From Nannocystis pusilla (GTDB lineage: Bacteria; Myxococcota_A; Polyangia; Nannocystales; Nannocystaceae): DNA of 64,000 nt. This document shows positions 43,581 through 51,037 of this stretch, one piece after another (position 1 is the stretch's first letter; every line of letters starts with the position of its first letter). Where the stretch lies: contig NZ_JAIRAU010000008.1 in the NCBI RefSeq assembly GCF_020073745.1, positions 281,902 through 345,901 of the forward strand. The letters run 5' to 3'. The notes under the pieces were generated by a model. The model was not told the origin of the DNA, did no database searches, and was given only the letters and a program-made list of their open reading frames with translations. The translations under genes were made by a program, and so were the position numbers.

Positions 43581-43617
43581 CATGGGCCAGACTGGCGATT
43601 CGCCGGTCTGGCCCATG
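43581..43617 (+). terminator. Strong hairpin after the small lipoprotein gene
   Basis: CATGGGCCAGAC (43581-43592) pairs perfectly with GTCTGGCCCATG (43606-43617), with a further inner GGCG/CGCC stem and a short loop; a long, stable stem. It lies 37 bp past the stop codon and is followed by GCTTAATTCTG rather than a T run. A terminator is likely, but an RNA-processing or protein site is possible. A shorter hairpin (ATCTCC/GGAGAT, 43550-43565) precedes it. It is not of the GGACATG family. Confidence 0.65.
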
Positions 43618-43692
43618 CTTAATTCTGCAGTGTAGTGCACGACCCCCGGGGGTGGATTTCTGCTATAGGCCCCGGACCCCGGGCCGCTCGTC

Positions 43693-45525
43693 GTGTCGCT
43701 CGCCACCCGCTTCTTCCACCGGCACGTCCGGCGCAACCTGCCGCAGTACGCGCTGGGCTTCGCGATGTTGGTCGCCACCAACTACGCGGTGGTGCGGATC
43801 CCGACGCTCATCGGCAACGCCCTCGACGCGCTCGGGGGCGGCCAGGCCGACGCCCTCGCCGTCGGCCAGGGCATCGCCCTCGAGCTGATCGTCTGGGCGC
43901 TCGCGGTGGTGGTGGTGCGCACGCTGTCTCGCGTGCTGTTCTTCAACCCCGGGCGCGAGGTCGAGTACCGCGTCAGCGTCGACCTGTTCTCGCACCTGCT
44001 GGCGCTGCAGCGGCCGTTCTTCCTCAAGCGCAAGGTCGGCGAGCTCGTCAGCATGGCGACCAACGACACCATGTCGATCCGCCTGCTCATCGGCTTCGCC
44101 GGCCTGCAGGTGTGCAACGTGGTCGTCGCGGTGCCGCTGCACCTCGGCCAGATGCTCCTCACCGACGCCTGGCTGACGCTGTGGTGCCTGTTGCCGATCG
44201 CCGTCGGCAGCGCCTACACGATGGCGGTGGTGCGCCGCTTCTACTCGCTGATCCGCGTGTCGTTCGAGGAGCTCGGGCGGCTGTCGGACCGCGTGCTCGA
44301 GTCGTACGCCGGCATCGGCACGGTGCGCGCGCACGCGGCCGAGGCGGCGATCTTGCGCCACTTCGACGAGCGCAACCAGGCCTACCTCGACCTGCAGCTG
44401 CGGCTGGCGTCGATGCGCGCGTTCTCGATGCCGGTGCTCGGGCTGTCGGGCCAGGTCGCGGCGGCGATCGTGCTGTGGGTCGGGGGCGCGCGGGTGATCG
44501 CCGGCGAGCTGCCGGTCGGCGCGCTTGTCACGTTCACGACCCTGCTCGCCAGCCTGGTCGCGCTGCTGATGGCGGTCGCGTGGGTGCTGGCCTCGGTGTC
44601 GCGCGGGATCGTGGCGATCAAGCGCGTCGACGAGGTCGTGGCCACCCCGGACGGGTTACCTGTCCCGACGGACAGCTTCACGCCCGGCCCGCCGCCGGCG
44701 CTCGAGCTGCGCGGCCTGACGTTCACCTACCCCGGCGCCGACGAGCCGTCGCTGCGCGACATCTCGTTCGCGCTCGCGCCGGGCAAGACGCTCGGGATCT
44801 TCGGCCGCACCGGGGCCGGCAAGTCGACGCTGATCCACCTGCTGTCGCGCGTGTACACCCCGCCGAACGCGAGCGTGTTCGTCGCCGGCAAGGACGTCAC
44901 GACCTTGCCTTTGGACCAGCTGCGCGCCGGCCTGGCGGTCGTGCCGCAGGACCCGTTCCTGTTCTCGACGACGCTGCGCGACAACATCCGCCTGCGCGGC
45001 GAGCGGACCGGGCACGTGCGCGGCGAGGACGCCGCCGGCTCGGCCTCGTCGTCGCAGCTGCGCCCCGAGGAGGCCGACGACCCGCGGCTGCAGCAGGTGC
45101 TGCGCGCGGCCTGCCTCGTCGACGACGTCCGCTCGCTGCCCGAGGGCCTCGACACCGTCGTCGGCGAGCGCGGGGTCATGCTGTCGGGCGGGCAGCGCCA
45201 GCGGACCGCGCTGGCGCGGGCGCTCTACCGCGGGCCGGGGCTGCTGCTGCTCGACGACGTGCTGTCGGCGGTCGACCAGGGCACCGAGGTGCGGCTGGTG
45301 GCGGCGATCCGCGGGCTCCACGACGAGGGCGGCGCCGGCCTGATGAAGGAGCCGGCGACCACGGTGATCGTGTCGCACCGCACCAGCGTGCTCGAGCACG
45401 CCGACGAGATCCTCGTGCTCGAGCGCGGCGCGGTCGTCGAGCGCGGGACGCACGCGCAGCTGATCGCGCTCGACGGCGTCTACGCCGAGACCCACCGCCA
45501 TCAGGAGGCCGCCCACCATGGCTGA
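43693..45525 (+). CDS. ABC exporter half-transporter with degenerate catalytic site
   Basis: The 610-residue protein starts at GTG. A six-helix exporter membrane domain (about 20-305) is followed by a nucleotide-binding domain: Walker A GRTGAGKST (371-379), Q-loop VVPQDPF, signature LSGGQRQR and Walker B LLLLDDVLSAVD. The residue after Walker B is Asp522 where the catalytic Glu is expected, so this site is probably slow or inactive. This is a known feature of heterodimeric exporters. Its stop overlaps the ATG of the next ABC gene by 8 bp. Together they likely form one exporter at the inner membrane; the substrate is unknown. A palindrome (44660-44675) falls in the linker between the domains. 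Confidence 0.94.
   Translation: MSLATRFFHRHVRRNLPQYALGFAMLVATNYAVVRIPTLIGNALDALGGGQADALAVGQGIALELIVWALAVVVVRTLSRVLFFNPGREVEYRVSVDLFSHLLALQRPFFLKRKVGELVSMATNDTMSIRLLIGFAGLQVCNVVVAVPLHLGQMLLTDAWLTLWCLLPIAVGSAYTMAVVRRFYSLIRVSFEELGRLSDRVLESYAGIGTVRAHAAEAAILRHFDERNQAYLDLQLRLASMRAFSMPVLGLSGQVAAAIVLWVGGARVIAGELPVGALVTFTTLLASLVALLMAVAWVLASVSRGIVAIKRVDEVVATPDGLPVPTDSFTPGPPPALELRGLTFTYPGADEPSLRDISFALAPGKTLGIFGRTGAGKSTLIHLLSRVYTPPNASVFVAGKDVTTLPLDQLRAGLAVVPQDPFLFSTTLRDNIRLRGERTGHVRGEDAAGSASSSQLRPEEADDPRLQQVLRAACLVDDVRSLPEGLDTVVGERGVMLSGGQRQRTALARALYRGPGLLLLDDVLSAVDQGTEVRLVAAIRGLHDEGGAGLMKEPATTVIVSHRTSVLEHADEILVLERGAVVERGTHAQLIALDGVYAETHRHQEAAHHG
44660..44675. repeat. Palindrome inside the ABC gene linker
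   Basis: CTGTCC, loop CGAC, GGACAG: a perfect 6-bp stem. It encodes part of GLPVPTDS, the flexible linker between membrane and nucleotide-binding domains, where protein constraint is low. Confidence 0.7.
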
Positions 45526-47380
45526 CCCGAAGGACAGGCGGAAAATCACCCAGCCCGGCGCGCCGCAGGGCAGCACCTGGGCCGCGCTGCGCCGCTTCTG
45601 GCCGTACGCGCGCGCGCACAAGCGCTGGCTGTGGCTCGGCCTGTGGATGATCCCGGTGGTCGCGGCGATGTCGGCGCTGCGGCCGCTGCTGGTCAAGCAG
45701 GCCGTCGACACCGAGATCGCCGCCGGCGACCTGGTCGCGCTGCGCGTCACCGGCGTCCTGTTCCTCGCCGCGGTGATGGCCGAGTTCCTGGCCACCGCGG
45801 TCCAGGTCTACGCGCTGTCGCGGGCCGGCCACGCCACCATCACCGACCTGCGGCGCTCGATCTTCGGCCACGTGCTCAAGCTGCCGGCCCGCTTCTACGA
45901 CAAGACGCCGATCGGCAACCTGCTGGCGCGCAGCACCAGCGACATCGAGGCGCTGAGCGAGACGCTCGCGTTCGGGGTGTTCACGATCCTCACCGACGTC
46001 GCGGTGATCGTCTCGATCCTGGTGGCGATGTTCGTGCTCGACTGGCGGCTCACGCTGGTGTCGCTGGCGGCCGCGCCGCTGTTGTGGGTCATCGTGGTCC
46101 ACTTCTCGGCCCGGCTGCGGGCGCTGCAGCTCGAGATCCGGCGCGCACAGTCGGTCCAGAGCGGGTACCTGGCGGAGCAGCTGGCGGGCGTCACGGTGCT
46201 GCAGCTGTTCGGACGCGAGAAGGCCGCGGTGCAGGAGTTCGAGCGGCTCGGCGACCGCTTCCTGCGCGCGGTCAAGACCGCCAACTGGTACGACGCCGGC
46301 CTCTACTCGGTGATGGACGGCGTCAGCGCGATGTGCGTGGCGCTGCTGATCTACTTCGCCGCGCCCTACCTGTTCGAGGACGTCGCGCGCAGCGGCGTGA
46401 CCCTCGGCCTGCTGTTCGCGTTCATCGACTACCTGCAGCGGGTGTTCATCCCGATCCGCGAGTTCTCGGCCAAGCTCGCCACCATCCAGCGCGCGGTCGC
46501 CTCGCTCGAGCGGATCTACGGGCTCATCGACGAGCGGCCGGAGGCCCGCCACGGCGCCGGCGAGGTCGACCCGCTGCACGGCTGGACCGGCGGGCTGCAG
46601 GTCCGCGACCTCCGCTTCGGCTACCGCGACGACGGGCCCGACGTGCTCAAGGGCATCGACTTCGACATCGCCCCCGGCGAGGTCGTGGCGGTGGTCGGCC
46701 GCACCGGCTCGGGCAAGACCAGCCTCGGGCGGATCTTGACCCGCACCTACGACGGCTACCGCGGCAGCGTGTCGCTGCAGGCGCCGGCCGGCGCGGTCGA
46801 GGTCCGCGACGTCGTCCCCGACTGTCTCCGAGGACATGTCCTCATGGTCCAGCAGGACGTGTTCCTGTTCAACGACGACGTCGCGTTCAACGTCAGCCTC
46901 GGCGACCCGGCGCTGGCGAGCGACCCGGCGCGCCTCGAGGCGGCGCTGCGCACGGTGCAGGCGTGGGAGTTCGTGCAGGAGCGGGGCGGGCTGCAGTTCG
47001 TGGTCGGCGAGCGCGGCCGCAACCTCTCGGCCGGCGAGGCCCAGCTGCTGGCGTTCGCGCGGGTGGCCGCGCGCCAGCCGACGCTGCTCATCCTCGACGA
47101 GGCGACGGCGAGCGTCGACAGCATGACCGAGCACAAGGTGCAGGCGGCGATCGAACGCCTGCTGCGCGGGCGCAGCGTCCTGGTGATCGCGCATCGGTTA
47201 AGCACGGTCCGCCGGGCCGACAAGATCCTCGTGCTGCAAGACGGCGTGATCGTCGAGCAGGGACCGCACGACGTCCTCCTCGCGCGCGGCGGCGTGTACG
47301 CCGAGCTCTACCGCATGGGCTTCAAAGAGGAAGAGGGCGACGGGAATAGCGGCGCGGGTGCGCCGGTTCCCGCGGCATGA
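45518..47380 (+). CDS. ABC exporter half-transporter, catalytic partner
   Basis: The 620-residue protein pairs with the gene before it. A six-helix membrane domain is followed by an NBD: Walker A GRTGSGKTS, Q-loop MVQQDVF, signature LSAGEAQLLAFARV (a departure from LSGGQ) and Walker B LLILDEATASVD with a canonical catalytic Glu. The consensus site it forms with the partner's signature LSGGQ would be active, while its own altered signature faces the degenerate site. This division of labour is what is known for heterodimeric exporters. It ends in an ATGA overlap with the HtrA-type protease. A 14-bp perfect palindrome (46830-46843) lies in the NBD. Confidence 0.94.
   Translation: MADPKDRRKITQPGAPQGSTWAALRRFWPYARAHKRWLWLGLWMIPVVAAMSALRPLLVKQAVDTEIAAGDLVALRVTGVLFLAAVMAEFLATAVQVYALSRAGHATITDLRRSIFGHVLKLPARFYDKTPIGNLLARSTSDIEALSETLAFGVFTILTDVAVIVSILVAMFVLDWRLTLVSLAAAPLLWVIVVHFSARLRALQLEIRRAQSVQSGYLAEQLAGVTVLQLFGREKAAVQEFERLGDRFLRAVKTANWYDAGLYSVMDGVSAMCVALLIYFAAPYLFEDVARSGVTLGLLFAFIDYLQRVFIPIREFSAKLATIQRAVASLERIYGLIDERPEARHGAGEVDPLHGWTGGLQVRDLRFGYRDDGPDVLKGIDFDIAPGEVVAVVGRTGSGKTSLGRILTRTYDGYRGSVSLQAPAGAVEVRDVVPDCLRGHVLMVQQDVFLFNDDVAFNVSLGDPALASDPARLEAALRTVQAWEFVQERGGLQFVVGERGRNLSAGEAQLLAFARVAARQPTLLILDEATASVDSMTEHKVQAAIERLLRGRSVLVIAHRLSTVRRADKILVLQDGVIVEQGPHDVLLARGGVYAELYRMGFKEEEGDGNSGAGAPVPAA
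46830..46843. repeat. Perfect palindrome inside the second ABC gene
   Basis: GAGGACATGTCCTC is a 14-bp perfect palindrome. It encodes part of LRGHVLMVQ, just before the conserved Q-loop of the nucleotide-binding domain, and leaves the frame intact. Confidence 0.75.
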
Positions 47381-48852
47381 GCTCTTCCACGATCCGGTCC
47401 CGACGACTCCGTTCGCCGCAGGCGTTGCTCGCCTTCCTCGGGCTGACGACGCTCGGCGGCGCAGCGGTCGCACTCAGCACCAACCACGCCGAGGCCGCCG
47501 GCGAGGTCGCCGCCGCGAACTCGCTGTGGCGCGAGGGCAGCGGCGCGCCGGTGGTCGGCGGCGAATTCGACCCGCGCCGCAGCCTGGCCCCACTCGTCAA
47601 GGAGCTGGCGCCCGCGGTCGTCAATATCCGCGCCTACGGCAAGCGCCAGCAGTTCGACGCCCAGGGCATCGACCCGCGCATGCTCCCGTTCCTCGAGCAA
47701 TTCAACATGGGCCCCGGCATGGAGGCCCCGCCGCAGCAAGGCATCGGCTCCGGCTTCGTGCTGACGGCCGACGGGCTGGTGGTCACCAACCATCACGTGG
47801 TGAACGGCACCGAGCGGCTCGAGGTCAAGCTCCACGACGGCCGCATGTTCAAGGGCAAGGTGCTCGGCTCCGACCCGCTGACCGACATCGCCCTGGTCCA
47901 GCTCGAGGGCGCGAGCGGGCTCAAGACCGCCACGCTCGGCAACAGCACCTCGCTGTCGGTCGGCGACTGGGTCATGGCGATCGGCTCGCCGATGGGCCTG
48001 GAGCAGACCGCCACCGCCGGCATCGTCTCGGCCAAGGGCCGCGGCAGCCTCGGGCTCTACGCCAACAGCTACATCGACTTCCTGCAGACCGACGCCTCGA
48101 TCGCCCCGGGCAGCAGCGGCGGGCCGCTGTTCAACATGGCCGGCGAGGTGGTCGGCATCAACACGGCGGTCGGCGGGGTCGGCCGCGGCCTCGGCTTCGC
48201 GGTCCCGATCGATCAGGCCAAGACGGTCATCCCGCAGCTCAAGGCCGGCGGCAAGGTGGTGCGCGGCTGGCTGGGGATCTCCGGCCGCGAGATCGAGCCG
48301 GCCGTCGGCCGCGCGCCCGAGCCGGGCGCGGTGGTCGGCGCGGTCCAGGAGGGCACGCCGGCCGCCCAGGCCGGTCTGCGCGCGGGCGACCGCGTGGTCG
48401 CCGTCAACGGCCGCGAGGTCGTCAACTTCAGCGACCTGCGCGGCCGGATCGCCGACACCCAACCTGGCTCGAAGGTCATCCTGTCGGTCGACCGCGGCGG
48501 CAAGAAGCTCGACCTCGACGCGACGATCGGCAAGCTGCCGAGCGAGGAGGAGCTGATGCGCTCGGCCCGTCGCATGAGCGGCGACAGGGGCAAGCTGTTC
48601 CCCGACGGCCAGCCGCGCCTCGGCGCCCAGGTCGAGGCGAAGGACGGGCGCCTCACCGTCCGCGGCGTCGCCCCCGGCTCGCTCGCCGACGAGCTCGGCC
48701 TGCGCGAGGGCGACGTGCTGAAGACCATCAACGGCCAGCCGGTCAAGCAGGTCGGCGACGTCGCCAGCGCGCTCGCCAGCGACGACGGCAAGGTCGCCGT
48801 CGAGGTCCAGCGCGGCGGGTCGACCCACTCGGCGATGATCGAGCGCCGCTGA
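47377..48852 (+). CDS. DegP/HtrA-type serine protease with two PDZ domains
   Basis: The 491-residue protein has a signal or signal-anchor segment (ALLAFLGLTTLGGAAVAL). The trypsin-like domain shows the triad: His140 in TNHHVVNG, Asp170 in LTDIALVQL and Ser247 in PGSSGGPLFN. The usual GNSGGP is GSSGGP here. PDZ1 is PGAVVGAVQEGTPAAQAGLR and PDZ2 PRLGAQVEAKDGRL to GDVLKTINGQPVKQVGDV. HtrA proteases degrade or refold damaged envelope proteins. Its ATG overlaps the second ABC gene's stop, so expression is tightly linked to the exporter. A processing role for the exporter's substrate is inference; quality control is also possible. Confidence 0.93.
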   Translation: MSSSTIRSRRLRSPQALLAFLGLTTLGGAAVALSTNHAEAAGEVAAANSLWREGSGAPVVGGEFDPRRSLAPLVKELAPAVVNIRAYGKRQQFDAQGIDPRMLPFLEQFNMGPGMEAPPQQGIGSGFVLTADGLVVTNHHVVNGTERLEVKLHDGRMFKGKVLGSDPLTDIALVQLEGASGLKTATLGNSTSLSVGDWVMAIGSPMGLEQTATAGIVSAKGRGSLGLYANSYIDFLQTDASIAPGSSGGPLFNMAGEVVGINTAVGGVGRGLGFAVPIDQAKTVIPQLKAGGKVVRGWLGISGREIEPAVGRAPEPGAVVGAVQEGTPAAQAGLRAGDRVVAVNGREVVNFSDLRGRIADTQPGSKVILSVDRGGKKLDLDATIGKLPSEEELMRSARRMSGDRGKLFPDGQPRLGAQVEAKDGRLTVRGVAPGSLADELGLREGDVLKTINGQPVKQVGDVASALASDDGKVAVEVQRGGSTHSAMIERR

Positions 48853-49047
48853 GCAGGGCGCTCCGACAGGGAGCCCGGACGCCGCGACCTGCGGCGCCCG
48901 GGCTTCTCGCGTCGAGGCCCGGCGAACGCGCGCAGGCCGACGCGCATCACATGTCCCAAAGGGCAGCCGACGAGCGCACCTGTGCTCGCGAACAGACGAG
49001 CGCCCGCGCCCCCGCGCGTCGCGCTCGTCCGCTCGCGCCGTCGCGGC

Positions 49048-49980
49048 CTACAGGTGCTCGGCGAGCCAGCGCTCGGCGTCGATCGCCGCCATGCAGCCGG
49101 TGCCGGCGGCGCTGACGGCCTGGCGGTAGACCTTGTCGGCCACGTCGCCGCAGGCGAACACGCCGGGGACGTTGGTGTAGGTCGAGCCGGGGCGGACCTT
49201 GAGGTAGCCGGTCTCGTCCATGTCGAGCACGCCCGTGAACAGCTGGCTGTTGGGCTGGTGGCCGATGGCGAGGAACAGGCCGGTCACGGCGAGCTCGCTG
49301 GGGGCACCGGTGACGGTGTCGCGCAGGGCCAGACCGGTGACCCGGTCGCCGCCGAGCACGTCCGCGACCTCCTTGTTGTAGTGCACCGTGATCTTCGGGT
49401 TCTCGATCGCGCGCGTCTGCATGATCTTGCTGGCGCGGAAGGTGTCGCGGCGGTGGATCAGGTGGACGCTCCGGCACATGCGCGTCAGGAAGGTCGCCTC
49501 CTCCATCGCCGTGTCGCCGCCGCCGATCACCGCGACGTCCTGGTTGCGATAGAACGCGCCGTCACAGGTCGCGCAGGCCGTCACGCCGCCGCCCGACAGG
49601 CGTAGCCGCTGCTCGTTGGGCAGGCCGAGCCACTTGGCCGAGGCGCCGGTGGCGATGATCAGCGCGTCGCCGTGGTAGGTGTCGGCCTCGCCCTCGACCA
49701 CGAAGGGCCGGCGGGACAGGTCGACGCGCACGCCCATGTCGTAGTGGACCTGGGTGCCGAAGCGCTCGGCCTGCTGGCGAAACTCCTCCATCATGTCGGG
49801 CCCGGTGATGCCCTTGGGGAAGCCGGGGTAGTTCTCGACCTCGGTGGTCGTGGTGAGCTGACCGCCGGGCTCGGGGCCGGCGACCATCACGGGCTCCAGG
49901 CTCGCGCGCGCGGCGTAGATCGCGGCGGTGTAGCCCGCGGGGCCCGAACCGAGGATGAGGACTCTGCTGTGCGTCGGCAT
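49048..49980 (-). CDS. trxB: Thioredoxin reductase
   Basis: The 310-residue flavoprotein has the FAD-binding start RVLILGSGPAGYTAAIYAAR, the redox-active pair C136 and C139 in TACATCDGAFY, the NADPH-binding VAVIGGGDTAMEEATFL and the C-terminal FAD motif GVFACGDVADKVYRQAVSAAG. It reduces thioredoxin with NADPH. Length and order of domains are those of the low-molecular-weight bacterial enzyme. It is cytoplasmic. No thioredoxin gene is adjacent. The gene is convergent with the HtrA gene, with about 195 bp between them. Confidence 0.97.
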   Translation of the reverse strand: MPTHSRVLILGSGPAGYTAAIYAARASLEPVMVAGPEPGGQLTTTTEVENYPGFPKGITGPDMMEEFRQQAERFGTQVHYDMGVRVDLSRRPFVVEGEADTYHGDALIIATGASAKWLGLPNEQRLRLSGGGVTACATCDGAFYRNQDVAVIGGGDTAMEEATFLTRMCRSVHLIHRRDTFRASKIMQTRAIENPKITVHYNKEVADVLGGDRVTGLALRDTVTGAPSELAVTGLFLAIGHQPNSQLFTGVLDMDETGYLKVRPGSTYTNVPGVFACGDVADKVYRQAVSAAGTGCMAAIDAERWLAEHL

Positions 49981-50255
49981 GCGGCGGACAGGATAGCTGC
50001 TAACGCCGGGCCACATGACGGCGCCCGGGCGCCCAGGGCCCCTGAGAGACATCACGCTCGCCGCGCCGATCCGGCCGCCCGTGAGCGCCTGGGCGGCGAG
50101 GACGGCGATCCGCCGCGACCTCGACGCGGGCCGGGGCCGCGCGGGCGATCCGGCACGAGCGGCGCGCCCGGCTCCTCCTTCGAGACCGGATGGAACGACG
50201 GCTCCGACGCGCGGGCTGGCCGAGCGAGCCGGAGTCCCCTGCCCCAAAGGACAGC

Positions 50256-50447
50256 TCACTGCGCGCGATCGACGGTGACGAGCGGCGAGCCGTCGCGGCG
50301 GCGGCGGACCAACAGCCGCCACGGCCGGCAGCAGACCTCGCAGTCTTGAATCAGCTCGCCGCGGGTGGCCGGGTCGACCACGATCTCGACCCACTCGAAG
50401 CAGTACGGGCACTGGACCTGGGCGACGTCGTCCATGCCGGCCGACAT
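50256..50447 (-). CDS. CPXCG-motif cysteine-rich small protein
   Basis: The 63-residue protein contains CPYCFEWVEIVVD and, 20 residues later, QDCEVCCRPW, the paired Cys of the CPXCG family of small zinc-ribbon-like proteins. The rest is charged. The family is widespread but uncharacterised. The start is either ATG 50447 or ATG 50435, four codons later; both lack a strong Shine-Dalgarno site. It lies about 275 bp upstream of trxB on the same strand. Zinc binding is inference from the Cys pattern. Confidence 0.8.
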   Translation of the reverse strand: MSAGMDDVAQVQCPYCFEWVEIVVDPATRGELIQDCEVCCRPWRLLVRRRRDGSPLVTVDRAQ

Positions 50448-50534
50448 AGCACGGGCCGCGCGGCCGGTCCGGCCCAGCCGCGCACGAGGGCCTCCGCCGG
50501 GCCTTCCAGCGGTCGTCTGCTATGCTGCCGCGCC

Positions 50535-50963
50535 ATGTCCCTCGGCGACCGTGCGAAAGATTGGGCCAAGCAGCAGACCGACCAGCTCCGCAGCGACCCG
50601 AAAGGGTGGGCCAAGGCCCAGGGCCAGCGCCTGAAGGAGATCGTCGACGTGGCCCCGTTCAGCGACGCGGCGCTCGAACGCGAGCTGACCTCCCTGCGCG
50701 AGCGCACGGCCCGCCTCGGCGAGCTGACCGCGGACGAGCGCCAGAAGCTGGCCGACGAGCTGCTGGCCCTCCACCAGCGCCTCACCCCCGGCGGGGCGCT
50801 GATCAGCGGCGCCAAGATCGGCCTGGCCGCCTCGGTCCTGCCGGTGGTCGGCATGATCACCGGCCCGGTCATCGGCAGCGCCTACGGCGTCTACCGCTCG
50901 CAGCGCCTCGGCGAGGCCCGCGAGGAGGTCCAGGCCATGCTGCGTAAGCTGGCCCGCGGCTGA
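50535..50963 (+). CDS. Small protein with a hydrophobic C-terminal half, function unknown
   Basis: The 142-residue protein is charged and helical in its first 95 residues (MSLGDRAKDWAKQQTDQLRS and LRERTARLGELTADERQKLA), then carries a hydrophobic stretch KIGLAASVLPVVGMITGPVI (about 98-118), perhaps a membrane hairpin, and a basic helix at the end. I recognise no family. It is divergent from the CPXCG gene. A cluster of palindrome half-sites follows its stop. Confidence 0.65.
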   Translation: MSLGDRAKDWAKQQTDQLRSDPKGWAKAQGQRLKEIVDVAPFSDAALERELTSLRERTARLGELTADERQKLADELLALHQRLTPGGALISGAKIGLAASVLPVVGMITGPVIGSAYGVYRSQRLGEAREEVQAMLRKLARG

Positions 50964-50987
50964 CGCGAGAGGGCATGTCCCGGGCGC

Positions 50988-51005
50988 CATGTCCCTGGTG
51001 ACATG
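50988..51005. repeat. Palindrome between the small membrane gene and the DUF5916 gene
   Basis: CATGTC (50988-50993), loop CCTGGT, GACATG (51000-51005), a 6-bp stem. Further half-sites (GGCATGTCC at 50972 and two ACATGTCCTC copies just after) flank it. The cluster lies between the ends of the two convergent genes. Confidence 0.7.
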
Positions 51006-51037
51006 TCCTCCTCCACATGTCCTCGCGTTCACTCGGG

